Source: Atherix ibis
Taxonomy: Eukaryota; Arthropoda; Insecta; Diptera; Athericidae
Reading direction: 5' to 3'
DNA length: 64,000 nt
Assembly (NCBI GenBank): GCA_958298945.1
Contig: OY282609.1
Span: 68,629,949 to 68,693,948 of the forward strand
The notes below the pieces were generated by a model that saw nothing but the letters and a program-made list of their open reading frames with translations, ran no database searches and was not told the DNA's origin. Position numbers and translations under genes: made by a program. Positions 22,831 through 35,115 of the stretch are shown piece after piece. Each line of letters opens with the position of its first letter. Position 1 is the stretch's first letter.

Positions 22831-24969
22831 TTGTGATAATAACAGTGTATTTACAATAAAAAAAAAATTTTTATAAATATATTTAATTGTGACAAATAAA
22901 TTTAAATTACAAACAGTGTATTTAAAAATATTTTAATCTTCAAGAAATGAACCGGGTTCATTGGAATGTTGGATGGATCTGTCAGTCGATTCATAATTTC
23001 AAGGCTAGATATTGTTTTGATAATCTTATCAACATAAACGGGATGTGTGGTTGTATTTCAAGGTGTAATACTCTTGAAAATCAAATATACCCAAATGAGG
23101 TACATTCATAATATCATCCAATACAAATGAGTGGTTCAAGTAAATGGTCGGTTAAAAAGTTAAAGCCCAGTGGGTTGTTGAAATGGAATCATCAACAGAT
23201 AGTAAATAAACAGTATTGCAAAAAAATATTGTATTATTTTCTTTAAAAGCAATCAATGACGGCGATTTTAATTTCTCTTATATACCAATGATACTCGTAG
23301 AGGATAATATAAAGAAATGGAAAAATCTCTTTTGGCAAGATATGCCTTAAATATAAGTAAAAGATGCTTAAAAAGTTTGAAATATTGATATTGAAGAGCA
23401 TCGCTGGAAATGGTTTATTACGCTTGTATTCAAGGTATTTTGTTATTTTAACTTTTATAAACAGATGAATACGTCGATTTCAGAACTGGGGACTGCAGGC
23501 TCACATCCAAATTGGTGGTTCCTTGTACATTAGATTTGTTGGTCAATAGTGATTCTAAGAAATTGTCAAGTTGAGTTGGCTAATAGAGCAAACCGGACGG
23601 CAAATATAGGTGTGCGATCATACTACGAACACTGTATGTTCTATGGAAGTAGAAAAGATTTTAATCTGCTTAAATAGTCTATCATTTATATATTGCACTA
23701 GTATGCAATACACTCGCCACGGGAAATAAGTGGTGCGCTACGGTTTTGCAGAATTTAATTATGATTGGAACTACATATAAAAGCCACTTGCTCAGGTTTA
23801 TGTGCTTACATCAAATATGTTTGTATGCTGCTTCAGAGTACATAAATGTCTGCAGTCGGACTGTATAAAACCTATTACTTAATTGCTATTAAAGCGGATT
23901 TAATTAATTTATTAAGCTTATTATTATTACGCTAATAGTTTGCCGTTCATTGTATATTGTAGTATCCACGGCGCACTTGCTCTTAAATGAACCGAACGTA
24001 CGTACGAAAACGACTTCAGTGGAGGATCAATTTCCAACGTATTACAAAGTATTTGTCACATTCTTGTCATTCAATGCTAACAGTTTTCTGCAAGTCATTT
24101 AATAAGCGACAGAAATACTAAAAGTACAAATTCAGTCGACACTAGAGTACTTAAAGATACTACAAAACATGATCGGAGAGCTCTTAAAAAAATGATAAAG
24201 TGTTTAATTATTGTTTTATTAGATTTGATATGCTCCATCAATTCCTTCAATTTCGCCAATTCTATCTTGTCTGTACAATACTGGATTTAATATTTTTGTA
24301 TCTGAATCTGAATGCATTTGTATACTAGTTCATGGCATTATCATTATTAAGTCGAATGGAAACCATTCCGTTATTATACATTGGCATATAAATTTATTTT
24401 AATACCCCAACAAAATATGATGTAAATTATTTGAACATTTTCATATTTTCGTACTAATAATATTGTACAATACAATAATTATACCTCACACCTAGTAACC
24501 TTATTACCAAAAGGTATTTACTCTTTCTTGAATTTTTCTGCTACAGTATCTCATTCAGTTTACATTGATTTTTGATATTAGATCATATAGAAATAAAAGA
24601 TTTCTTGAATCCACATACTTGGCGTTTTTTAGGCTTGCATTATATTGTATATCGGTTTATATACAAGTAAGATAACTTTAAAGTGCAATAAAGAAGGAGC
24701 ACATAAATATATTTATATTACTCGTATATAACATGCCAATTTACTATTAATATGTAATTCAAGTTAATTTATTTACCGTACGATCGATCATATATAAGAA
24801 GTAAATTAAAATAATCAATACACTTTTCAAGCTTATCTGGAGATGATTTCGATAAAGTTCAAATATCCAAAGCAGCGGAATTTATTGCCAAAGTCTTTAC
24901 TGGATATTGTTCATAAAAATTTTCATTCAAATATAATTCGAAATTTTCAATCTTACTTTTCAGTCGCAA
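22831..24969. other. Non-coding region between arrays D and E
   Basis: Unique AT-rich DNA. Its right end (24905-24970) already contains decayed AAATTTTCAAT-type units leading into array E. Confidence 0.4.
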
Positions 24970-27900
24970 TTCAGTAGAAATTTTCAGTAGAAATTTTCAG
25001 TAGAAATTTTCAGTAGAAATTTTCAGTAGAAATTTTCAGTAAAAATTTTCAGTAGAAATTTTCAGTAGAAATTTTCAGTAGAAATTTTCAGTAGAAATTT
25101 TCAGTAGAAATTTTCAGTAGAAATTTTCAGTAGAAATTTTCAGTAGAAATTTTCAGTAGAAATTTTCAGTAGAAATTTTCAGTAGACATTTTCAGTAGAA
25201 ATTTTCAGTAGACATTTTCAGTAGACATTTTCAGTAGAAATTTTCAGTAGAAATTTTCAGTAGAAATTTCAGTAGAAATTTTCAGTAGAAATTTTCAGTA
25301 GAAATTTTCAGTAGAAATTTTCAATAGAAATTTTTAATAGAAATTTTCAGTAGAAATTTTCAGTAGAAATTTTCAGTAGAAATTTTCAGTAGAAATTTTC
25401 AGTAGAAATTTTCAGTAGAAATTTTCAGTAGAAATTTTCAGTAGAAATTTTCAGTAGAAATTTTCAGTAGAAATTTTCAATAGAAATTTTCAGTAGACAT
25501 TTTCAGTAGAAATTTTCAGTAGAAATTTTCAGTAGAAATTTTCAGTAGAAATTTTCAGTAGAAATTTTCAGTAGAAATTTTCAGTAGAAATTTTCAGTAG
25601 AAATTTTCAGTAGAAATTTTCAGTAGAAATTTTCAGTAGACATTTTCAGTAGAAATTTTCAGTAGAAATTTTCAGTAGAAATTTTCAGTAGAAATTTTCA
25701 GTAGAAATTTTCAGTAGAAATTTTCAGTAGAAATTTTCAGTAGAAATTTTCAGTAGAAATTTCAGTAGAAATTTTCAGTAGAAATTTCAGTAGAAATTTT
25801 TAGTAGAAATTTTCAGTTGAAATTTTTAGTAGAAATTTTTAGTAGAAATTTTCAGTTGAAATTTTCAGTAGAAATTTTCAGTAGAAATTTTCAGTAGAAA
25901 TTTTCAGTAGACATTTTCAGTAGAAATTTTCAGTAGACATTTTCAGTAGAAATTTTCAGTAGAAATTTCAGTAGAAATTTTCAATAGAAATTTTCAGTAG
26001 AAATTTTCAGTAGAAATTTTCAGTAGAAATTTTCAATAGAAATTTTCAGTATACATTTTCAGTAGAAATTTTCAGTAGAAATTTTCAGTAGAAATTTTCA
26101 GTAGAAATTTTCAGTAGAAATTTTCAGTAGAAATTTTCAGTAGAAATTTTCAGTAGAAATTTTCAGTAGAAATTTTCAGTAGAAATTTTCAGTAGAAATT
26201 TTCAGTAGACATTTTCAGTAGAAATTTTCAGTAGACATTTTCAGTAGACATTTTCAGTAGAAATTTTCAGTAGAAATTTTCAGTAGAAATTTTCAGTAGA
26301 AATTTTCAGTAGAAATTTTCAATAGAAATTTTTAATAGAAATTTTCAGTAGAAATTTTCAGTAGAAATTTTCAGTAGAAATTTTCAGTAGAAATTTTCAG
26401 TAGAAATTTTCAGTAGAAATTTTCAGTAGAAATTTTCAGTAGAAATTTTCAGTAGAAATTTTCAGTAGAAATTTTCAGTAGAAATTTTCAATAGAAATTT
26501 TCAGTAGACATTTTCAGTAGAAATTTTCAGTAGAAATTTTCAGTAGAAATTTTCAGTAGAAATTTTCAGTAGAAATTTTCAGTAGAAATTTTCAGTAGAA
26601 ATTTTCAGTAGAAATTTTCAGTAGAAATTTTCAGTAGACATTTTCAGTAGAAATTTTCAGTAGAAATTTTCAGTAGAAATTTTCAGTAGAAATTTTCAGT
26701 AGAAATTTTCAGTAGAAATTTTCAGTAGAAATTTTCAGTAGAAATTTTCAGTAGAAATTTTCAGTAGAAATTTCAGTAGAAATTTTCAGTAGAAATTTCA
26801 GTAGAAATTTTTAGTAGAAATTTTCAGTTGAAATTTTTAGTAGAAATTTTTAGTAGAAATTTTCAGTTGAAATTTTTAGTAGAAATTTTCAGTAGAAATT
26901 TTCAGTAGAAATTTTCAGTAGAAATTTTCAGTAGAAATTTTCAGTAGAAATTTTCAATAAAAATTTTTAGTAGAAATTTTCAGTAGAAATTTTCAGTAGA
27001 AATTTTCAGTAGAAATTTTTAGTAGAAATTTTCAGTAGAAATTTTCAATAGAAATTTTCAGTAGAAATTTTCAGTAGAAAGTTTCAGTAGAAATTTTCAG
27101 TGGAAATTTTCAGTAGAAATTTCAGTAGAAATTTTCAGTAGAAATGTTCAGTAAAAATTTTTAATAGAAATTTTCAGTAGAAATTTTCAGTAGAAATTTT
27201 CAGTAGAAATTTTCAGTAGAAATTTTCAGTAGAAATTTTCAGTAGAAATTTTCAGTAGAAATTTTCAGTAGAAATTTTCAGTAGAAATTTTCAGTAGAAA
27301 TTTCCAGTAAAAATTTTCAGTAGAAATTTTCAGTAGAAATTTTCAGTAGAAATTTTCAGTAGAAATTTTCAGTAGAAATTTTCAGTAGAAATTTTCAGTA
27401 GACATTTTCAGTAGAAATTTTCAGTAGAAATTTTCAGTAGAAATTTTCAGTAGAAATTTTCAGTAGAAATTTTCAGTAGAAATTTTCAGTAGAAATTTTC
27501 AGTAGAAATTTTCAGTAGACATTTTCAGTAGAAATTTTCAGTAGAAATTTTCAGTAGAAATTTTCAGTAGAAATTTTCAGTAGAAATTTTCAGTAGAAAT
27601 TTTCAGTAGAAATTTTCAGTAGAAATTTCAGTAGAAATTTTCAGTAGAAATTTCAGTAGAAATTTTTAGTAGAAATTTTCAGTTGAAATTTTTAGTAGAA
27701 ATTTTTAGTAGAAATTTTCAGTTGAAATTTTTAGTAGAAATTTTCAGTAGAAATTTTCAGTAGAAATTTTCAGTAGAAATTTTCAGTAGAAATTTTCAGT
27801 AGAAATTTTCAATAAAAATTTTTAGTAGAAATTTTCAGTAGAAATTTTCAGTAGAAATTTTCAGTAGAAATTTTTAGTAGAAATTTTCAGTAGAAATTTT

Positions 27901-28960
27901 CAATAGAAATTTTCAGTAGAAATTTTCAGTAGAAAGTTTCAGTAGAAATTTTCAGTGGAAATTTTCAGTAGAAATTTCAGTAGAAATTTTCAGTAGAAAT
28001 GTTCAGTAAAAATTTTTAATAGAAATTTTCAGTAGAAATTTTCAGTAGAAATTTTCAGTAGAAATTTTCAGTAGAAATTTTCAGTAGAAATTTTCAGTAG
28101 AAATTTTCAGTAGAAATTTTCAGTAGAAATTTTCAGTAGAAATTTTCAGTAGAAATTTTCAGTAGAAATTTTCAGTAGAAATTTCCAGTAAAAATTTTCA
28201 GTAGAAATTTTCAGTAGAAATTTTCAGTAGAAATTTTCAGTAGAAATTTTCAGTAGAAATTTTCAGTAGAAATTTTCAGTAGAAATTTCAGTAGAAATTT
28301 TCAGTAGAAATTTCAGTAGAAATTTTCAGTAGAAATTTTCAGTTGAAATTTTCAGTAGAAATTTTCAGTAGAAATTTTCAGTAGAAATTTTCAGTAGAAA
28401 TTTTCAGTAGAAATTTTCAGTAGAAATTTTCAGTAGAAATTTTCAGTAGAAATTTTCAGTAGAAATTTTCAGTAGAAATTTTCAGTAGAAATTTTCAGTA
28501 GAAATTTTCAGTAGAAATTTTCAGTAGAAATTTTCAGTAGAAATTTTCAGTAGAAATTTTCAGTATCAATTTCAGTAGAAATTATCAGTAGAAATTTTCC
28601 GTAGAAATTTTCCGTAGAAATTTTCCGTAGAAATTTTTAGTAGAAATTTTCAGTAGAAATTTCAGTAGAAATTTTCAGTACAAAGTTTCAGTACAAAGTT
28701 TCAGTAGAAGTTTTAGTAGAAATTTTCAGTAGAAATTTTCAGTAGGAATTTTCAATTTTAATTTTCAGTAAAAATTTTCAGTAGAAAGTTTCTGTAGAAA
28801 TTTTCAGTAAAAATTATTAGCAGAATTTTCAGTAAAAATTATCGGTCGAAATTTTTAGCAATATTTACTGTAAAGATTTTCAAAAGAAATTTTCAGTAAA
28901 TATTTTCAGTCGACTTTTTAGTAAAAATTTTCAAAAGAACTTTTCAGTAGAATTTTTGCT
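24970..28960. repeat. Minisatellite array E, 13-bp unit TTTTCAGTAGAAA, about 300 copies with higher-order repeats
   Basis: The largest array. Marker variants (GACATTTTCAG, a 12-bp unit with TTTCAG, CAGTTGAAATTTTTAG, AAAGTTTCAG, AATGTTCAG) recur in the same order. The CAGTTG marker at 25814 recurs at 26825 (about 1.01 kb away) and at 27680 (855 bp away). The AGAAAGTTTC marker at 27076 recurs at 27931 (855 bp). The right edge (28560-28960) is increasingly degenerate. Confidence 0.95.
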
Positions 28961-31599
28961 TGAAAGTAAGGCACACAAAGTTGATTGTCAAAATTTTGAA
29001 TTATATAAAAATTCACTTTTCCATCTAATCATTTCCAAATGAAAGATTTCTGAATGCAAGATCAATTCGGATTAGAGCTGTTTGGTTGAAGAATTGATTG
29101 AAGCTTAACAGCCTATAAGATAATATTGTAAATGATGTTGGGGAGGGTCAGGTAAATTCAGTTAACCAGTCTTAAAAAACCGCAAAGCCTCAGACTTGTT
29201 ATATGCGAAAAGTGGTTACCTGGTAACGACAAGTGTTCCGATGACTAATTCTTTCGAAGAATATTGGGCACTTCTGGAACTAGTTTTGCATTCGGAAATT
29301 TTTTCTCAGTTTTGCTGGCGTCGTTGGACTCCAGCTAAATCACATACTGTGACGTATATATTTGGTGGAGGCCAGTAAGATTTTACTGAATGAACCATTG
29401 GGCTTGAAAATGTATGCACCTTTTAATCTATTAAATATGTTAATATGGCTACACACAGCCATCGAAATCTATTTTTTATCCAATGGAGTTGATTAGATGG
29501 TTGTCTTTACTTTGTTTTTTGCTGGCCGTGCATTATGGAAATCGCTTGAGTAGTCGTAGCTGTCGTTGTCGCCACCGTAGTTTTCGTCATCGGATTTCGA
29601 CATTAATTCTGGACTGAGAGTTTCCTTAGCGCCATAGACTAGTTTTCCGCAACAGCCAGATTTTCCTGAAATGAATCACAATTGTTGGATCGGTTTCGCC
29701 GTAGATACTGACAGATATACGGGTTCCAGACTGACCAACAACAAATCGATTCCACCTTTTGTTTTGGTAGCACACGCGGTCGTCGTTCATGTACTATGCT
29801 TAGTACTCTACAGTCTTGTACGGTGTTTACGTTTGGCCAACTTAAGCCATAAATTATGTTAGCAATTCTGTGATACTTGATCTCAGGTCTTAAGTCTTAG
29901 ATCTTTGGTTTCAGGTCTCGATGTTGGCAGGTCTGTGTTGTCATTTGTATGGGGTCTATGCTCTAGATCATTTTACGTCGACTAACTTTCCGAAGCTATG
30001 TATTTTCGCATATAAGTAAGTCCGTTTCTTCGAGCATTATATTTAGCCAGGCCCCCTTAGGTTAATTGTAGTCTGATTGCTGAAAAGTGTGTATAATTAA
30101 AAAAGTTGTTTCAATTAAATTCATTTTAGATTCTTGCGGGGGCAATCGACAGTTAGAATGATTTGTTCCACCAATTTAATTAATGGCAGACCTTATTTGC
30201 AATATTTTTTCGTTTAAAATCAAAATATTTATTTCTACATCAATTCACTTCAAAAACAATTTGCACATATCTGATTGGCATGTATACAATTATTAACTAT
30301 ATCTTATTATACTTTTATAAAATCATATGAAAAAAAGAAAATTTTACATTTTCAAAATATCAACAAAAAAAAAATTGCTAAAAATTTTTGTTTGAAAAAT
30401 TATATTAGAAAAATTCTGCTTATAAATTTCAATAAAAATTTTACGGCAATTTTTTTCAAATTCAGAATCGAATTCGAGCTTAATTATGATACTAACGGAA
30501 GTCTATTTTGTAATCGATCCCTTAAACCAATTTGAGTTAAGATATATTCCGACCGATAAGTGATAGAAAAATTCAATCATTAATTTAACCTTATTCCGAA
30601 AATGCTATTGAGCGGACTAGAAATACCAGTCGGTGGAGTATTATGACAAATGTCTTCAGCTGTTGGGGTCTTGGCCGATCCATAGTCTCTATCGATACCA
30701 ATATTTGCAATAATATTCATAATTGGCGAAGGCACCAGGAGCCCCTCTGGGTTACTACTATAGCAGTGGATGAGTGGTAAACCGATTTGAAAGTACAGAA
30801 CCTATGGACCATGTGTCTCTGATTTAATCTGCACTTATTATGGCTAATAATAAATGTCAGACAGTAAAGGCACTTTCAATAGTAGCAAAGCTACTTTTGT
30901 TGATGAGAAATTGGAAAATTGTGTGGCTCGTGCCCATTCAATAGATTCGAAAACATTTTCTTAATGAAGTTGTTCATGAGCATGCTCAGGTTACAAATAT
31001 ATCTTCCTCTTACCCCTTCACAGTTACCAAATCATTGAGTAATATTAACATTAGTAATCGTACACTTGGACTCAATCTTATATACGATTCCATGCCGTTC
31101 AATTCAATTCGATTAGGAATAGATTGGATATGTTAGATTTGGAATGGTCAGTAGTCGCCCAACCAAACGGAAACATCGCCAGGAGTACATTTGAATTGTG
31201 CGATTATGAAAGACCAGATATTCCATGCATGAATATGTACCATTGCGTGCCTTAACGCAGACATAATCTCACCAATAGAAATGGACATCTAGCCCACTAG
31301 GCATTATATATGATATGCTGACCACAAACCATATCCAAAAATGAATTCGGCTATTTATCTCATTAAATAAATTAATCCGAAAATGATATTCTACATTGCA
31401 ACAGAGCAGAAATATTTTTAACACATATGGAACTGTTCTATTCTATTTTGCAACTGATGTACATATGTGAATCCGATTATAGATATTTTTATCTAAATTA
31501 AGAAATTTTAAGTTCATCTTTAATTATCTAAATTTCGAATTTCATTTTCGTACTTTTTCTTATTCAAATGTACGCTTTTAGACCAATTTTTCGTATATA
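28961..31599. other. Non-coding region, no gene recognised
   Basis: 29160-31330 is richer in GC than its flanks, with ORFs of 60-86 codons lacking motifs. Nothing can be assigned. Confidence 0.35.
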
Positions 31600-32825
31600 C
31601 CAGGGGTATAAGCTTAAATCCACTGTTTGATCATAGATGGAGTGAGTGAACTTTTTTTTATGAGTTTGACATCTGTCAACATTAATCAGTGCACATTGTC
31701 AGTAATTTGGTACAACAACATACATTTTTCCTTTGGTAATCATGTCTAGTTTTGTGCCAGAAAAAGAGCATAAGCGGGAAGCTCCTCTTTTCTTCTTCAC
31801 TTTGAAGAAATCGGCTGCCGAATCGCATCGAATGTTTATGGAGGCCTATGGTAACAGTGCTTTATCGGAAACAACGTGCCGAGATTGGTTTTGTTAGTTC
31901 AAAGACGGCAATTTTGACTTGTGGGACAAGAAGCGTGAAAATCGACCTGGGTTGAAGACTATCAATTGCAGGCTCTTTGGACGAAGACTATACCCAATCG
32001 CAAAAAATGCTCTCGGAGCAATTGAGTGTTACTCAACCAGTCATTTCCATGCGTCTGCGTGCCATGGGGAGGATTGAAAAGATCGAAAAATGGGTGCCGC
32101 ATGAATTGAACAATAGGCAGATGGAGCGACGCCAAAACACATGCAAAATCTTGCTCGCCAGACAAAAAAGAAAGTCGTTCCTGAATCGGATTGTGACAGG
32201 CGATGAAAAGTGGATATATTTCGAGAATCCTAAGCCCAAGAAATCGTGGGTTGATGCCGGCCAACCATCAACATCTTTCCCAAGACCAAATCGCTTCGGA
32301 CGGAAGACGATGCTGTGCGTTTGGTGAGATTAGCAGGGTATCGTCTACTATGAGATGTTGAAACCTGGTGAAACTCTCAATGCCCACCGCTACCACCAAC
32401 AACTGATCAAATTGCACCGTGCTCTGCGTGAAAAAGGACGAATTATCAACAAACACATGACAAGCTGATTTTCGTCCACGACAACGCACCATCGAAAACG
32501 TCAAAAATGGTCCGAAACTACTTGGAGACACTCAACTGGGAGCTGCTTCCCCAACCCCGCTTATTCACCAGACCAAGCCCCTTCCGACTACCACCTGTTT
32601 TCGTCGATGGGCCACGCGCTCGCTGAGCAGCACTTCGATTCTTACGAAGGCATCCGAAAATGGCTTGATGAGTGGTTTGCCTCGAAAGAGAAGGAATTTT
32701 TTTAAGCGTGGTATCCACAAATTGCCGGAGAGATGGAAAAAATTTGTAGCTAGCGAGCGCAAGTACTTTGGATAAATTTATTTTTTTTTGACTAAAAAAC
32801 AGCGGCTTTAAACTTATACACCTGG
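31600..32825 (+). mobile_element. Mariner transposon, mauritiana subfamily, copy 2 (degenerate)
   Basis: The 1,226-bp relative of the 11,778 element has termini CCAGGGGTATAAGC and the complement of GCTTTAAACTTATACACC, with TA on both sides (31598-31599, 32826-32827). Compared with copy 1 it lacks roughly 45 bp in the 5' untranslated part and has further small indels. The transposase remnant begins at ATG 31742. It has a stop early in the helix-turn-helix region (Trp to TAG in the block around 31890) and frameshifts near 31950. TGDEKWIYF keeps the first catalytic Asp. TGA at 32325-32327 and TAG at 32331-32333 close the frame. Non-functional. Confidence 0.92.
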
Positions 32826-33476
32826 TACTTCTTTTGATTAAACTTGTTGGATGTTTTTATTTATTAAAAATTTACTGGAGAACTGATTATTTTTAATAAT
32901 CCTTGTAATATTTTTGCGAATATAAATTTTTTTATCATATTATGAATAGTAAGAAGCGCCTTTGAAAATAATGTAAACAGGAGAGTTTACACCTGACATG
33001 TAAGGTGAAAACTGCCCCTTAGATAAAAATGATAATAATTTAGATATAAATTGTTTTAATTATCAGCAAATTTTTAGTAAAATAGTATCGAAATTTCAAA
33101 AGTAGATTGAGAGCTAGTCGAGGCATCGGTAAATCGTTGCATCAGTCTAACTAGTGGTGCATATCGGACATCATCGGTGGAATCCATGCTAAGCGAAACT
33201 GGTTGGCAAACTACCTTTGCTATCTTTAAAAAGCTTGTCTAACCCTTAATTACGATAGTCTTTTCTCACCCAATTATCCCCTTCATACTGTAATTAAAAA
33301 TATTCACAATATGCTCAGCTCAATTAAATTCTCAGCTAGAAAGGAACTTCTTTATCCTCCCCTTCGATGTCCAGACTTCCAACCCAAACCCAAATTAAAA
33401 CCGTTGTTGGTAGCAGCGTTGAAAGTGCCTAAGTGCCTGCGTTTCATAAAAAGGCTATTAGCGATACGTACACATA

Positions 33477-34316
33477 CGAGGTCTGTGCAAAAAGTATCGC
33501 GATTTTCGTTTTTTGTAGCGTTATGTTGGTACTCATGTCTCTCACTTATGCCGACAAGTTCGGCCATTGTGAATGTTCAGTTAATTTTTGACAACTGCCT
33601 TGCTTGCACGTGTTTTGGCTCGTCTTCGATTTTTGCCCATTTTCGACCAAAAACAGCATCGCATTAACATTGCTCCGCGACGACCGAAGTTTGTTCCAGA
33701 GGATCATAACTGGAGACGAATCATGGGTTTATGGTTATGACGTGAAAACCAAAGCTCAATCATCCCAATGGAAGCTGCCGCACGAGTCAAGATCGAAAAA
33801 AGCGCGCCAAGTTCGGTCGAATGTTAAGGTTTTGCTTACAGTTTTCTTCGATTGCAGGGGCGTGGTGCATCATGAGTTCTTGCCACAGGATAGAACGATC
33901 AATAAGGAATATTACCTGCAAGTTATGCGCAAGTTTCGCAAAGCAATTTGCCAGAAAATGCCGGATTTGTGAAATAACAAAAATTGGCTTTTGCACCATG
34001 ATAACGCCCCTGCTCACGCATCGTTGCTTGTGAGCGAATTTTTGGCTAAAAACAATACACTAATAATGCCGAAGCCACCGTATTCCCCAGATCTGGCCCC
34101 CTGTGACTTTTTCTTGTTCCCGAAACAGATTCTTTGATCCATTTTTTGGAATGGGCAAAAATCGAAGACGAGCCAAAACACGTGCAAGCAAAGCAGCTGT
34201 CAAAAATTAACTGAACATTCAAAATGACCGAACTTGTAGGCATAATTGAGAGAGAGGAGTACCAACATAACGCCACAAAAAAATCGAAAATCGAATATAC
34301 GGAAATTCAAACCTCA
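33477..34316 (+). mobile_element. Fold-back mariner derivative with about 165-bp inverted arms
   Basis: TA (33475-33476 and 34317-34318) brackets an 840-bp element. Its ends are long inverted copies of each other: 33477-33640 and 34151-34316. Both arms begin CGAGGT or TGAGGTTTG and contain GTTAATTTTTGACA and GCACGTGTTTTGGCTCGTCT in inverted order. Between the arms lies the catalytic core of a DD34D mariner transposase without its N-terminal domain. This is not the architecture of a normal mariner, whose termini are about 30 bp. It looks like an internal rearrangement in which the 3' end was replaced by an inverted copy of the 5' end. Confidence 0.8.
33690..34138 (+). pseudogene. Mariner transposase catalytic core lacking the N-terminal domain
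   Basis: In the frame read from about 33700 the sequence gives RIITGDESWVYGYDVKTKAQ (first Asp), SSQWKLPHESRSKKARQVRS and VHHEFLPQDRTINKEYY. A TGA follows at about 33970. Then come WLLHHDNAPAHASLL (second Asp) and PPYSPDLAPCDFFLFPKQ (third Asp), spaced as DD34D, with a stop where the inverted arm begins. The helix-turn-helix DNA-binding half is absent, so it cannot be functional alone. The core resembles a family abundant in many insect and ant genomes. Confidence 0.85.
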
Positions 34317-34599
34317 TATAGAAACGTTTTTCTTGAAGAGCTAAATGTACAAAAAGATTATCTAATTTAATTCACGAAAGGGTGCTGCCCATCGAGTGAC
34401 ACTTTCATCACCTCATATAGGTAGATTCCATGGCGTTATGGTAGTGGCACTATAAAGTAAACCCTATTCAAATCGAAGGAAGCTTACACAACCAAAAAAA
34501 TAAGCAAACGCCAAAAAACTAATAGAACATTAATTTTACTTTTATTATACAAAAAGTAATGAGCCTAGCATTACTGAGACCAATAGGGTCTCAAGCTGC

Positions 34600-35115
34600 C
34601 AATTTCGTAAGAGTTTCAACCTCTTTCAGTTACTACGCGATCTTATAGATGGTAGTAAGTGAAGTTGTACTTTTTTAGTGTGCTACGAAAAATGGAATAG
34701 CGAAATTTAGAGCAATGATGTTCAAGCAAATTTTGTGTTAAACTTTCGCTGGCATTTGAAAGACGAACCTCGCTCAGGCGAGTTTCACATCGAAAACTAT
34801 GTAGTCAAACTGTTGAATAACATTGAAGCTCCTTGAAAGGCTCAGAAGGAGGTTTACCGCATCAGATCGGACATTGCAGATACTTGGATACTCCATCAAA
34901 GAGTGTTTGTTCGAAAAACGTATTTCTGTGGTACCCCAGCCTCCAAATCATCTGATCAAAAATCAATTCATAAGATCAAAAGCTATTTGAAAGGACGTTA
35001 TTTTGGTACTGTCGATTCCATTTGAATCCTTCTAGCACTGTCACCAAGGAAACTTCTTTGAAGGGGATAACATTGATGTTTATACAATAAATAAAATAGA
35101 TTTTTTAAAAAATCA
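34600..35115 (+). mobile_element. Degenerate mariner relic
   Basis: Translation of 34755-34840 gives LKDEPRSGEFHIENYVVKLL, matching the segment after the first helix-turn-helix in many mariner transposases (LKDEPRSGRP-type). At 35030-35075 the sequence reads GNFFEGDNIDV, like a mariner C-terminus. The rest is full of indels and no termini were identified. It shares segments (for example GACGTTATTTTGGTACTGTC) with the relic at 11040-11625. Confidence 0.5.

Noticed and set aside
18545..28960. CRISPR array
   Set aside because: The repeats are head-to-tail with no spacers, the units are only 13 bp, and the genome is eukaryotic.
33311..33667. 118-codon plus-strand ORF
   Set aside because: It runs from unique DNA into the left arm of the fold-back mariner and has no conserved motif.
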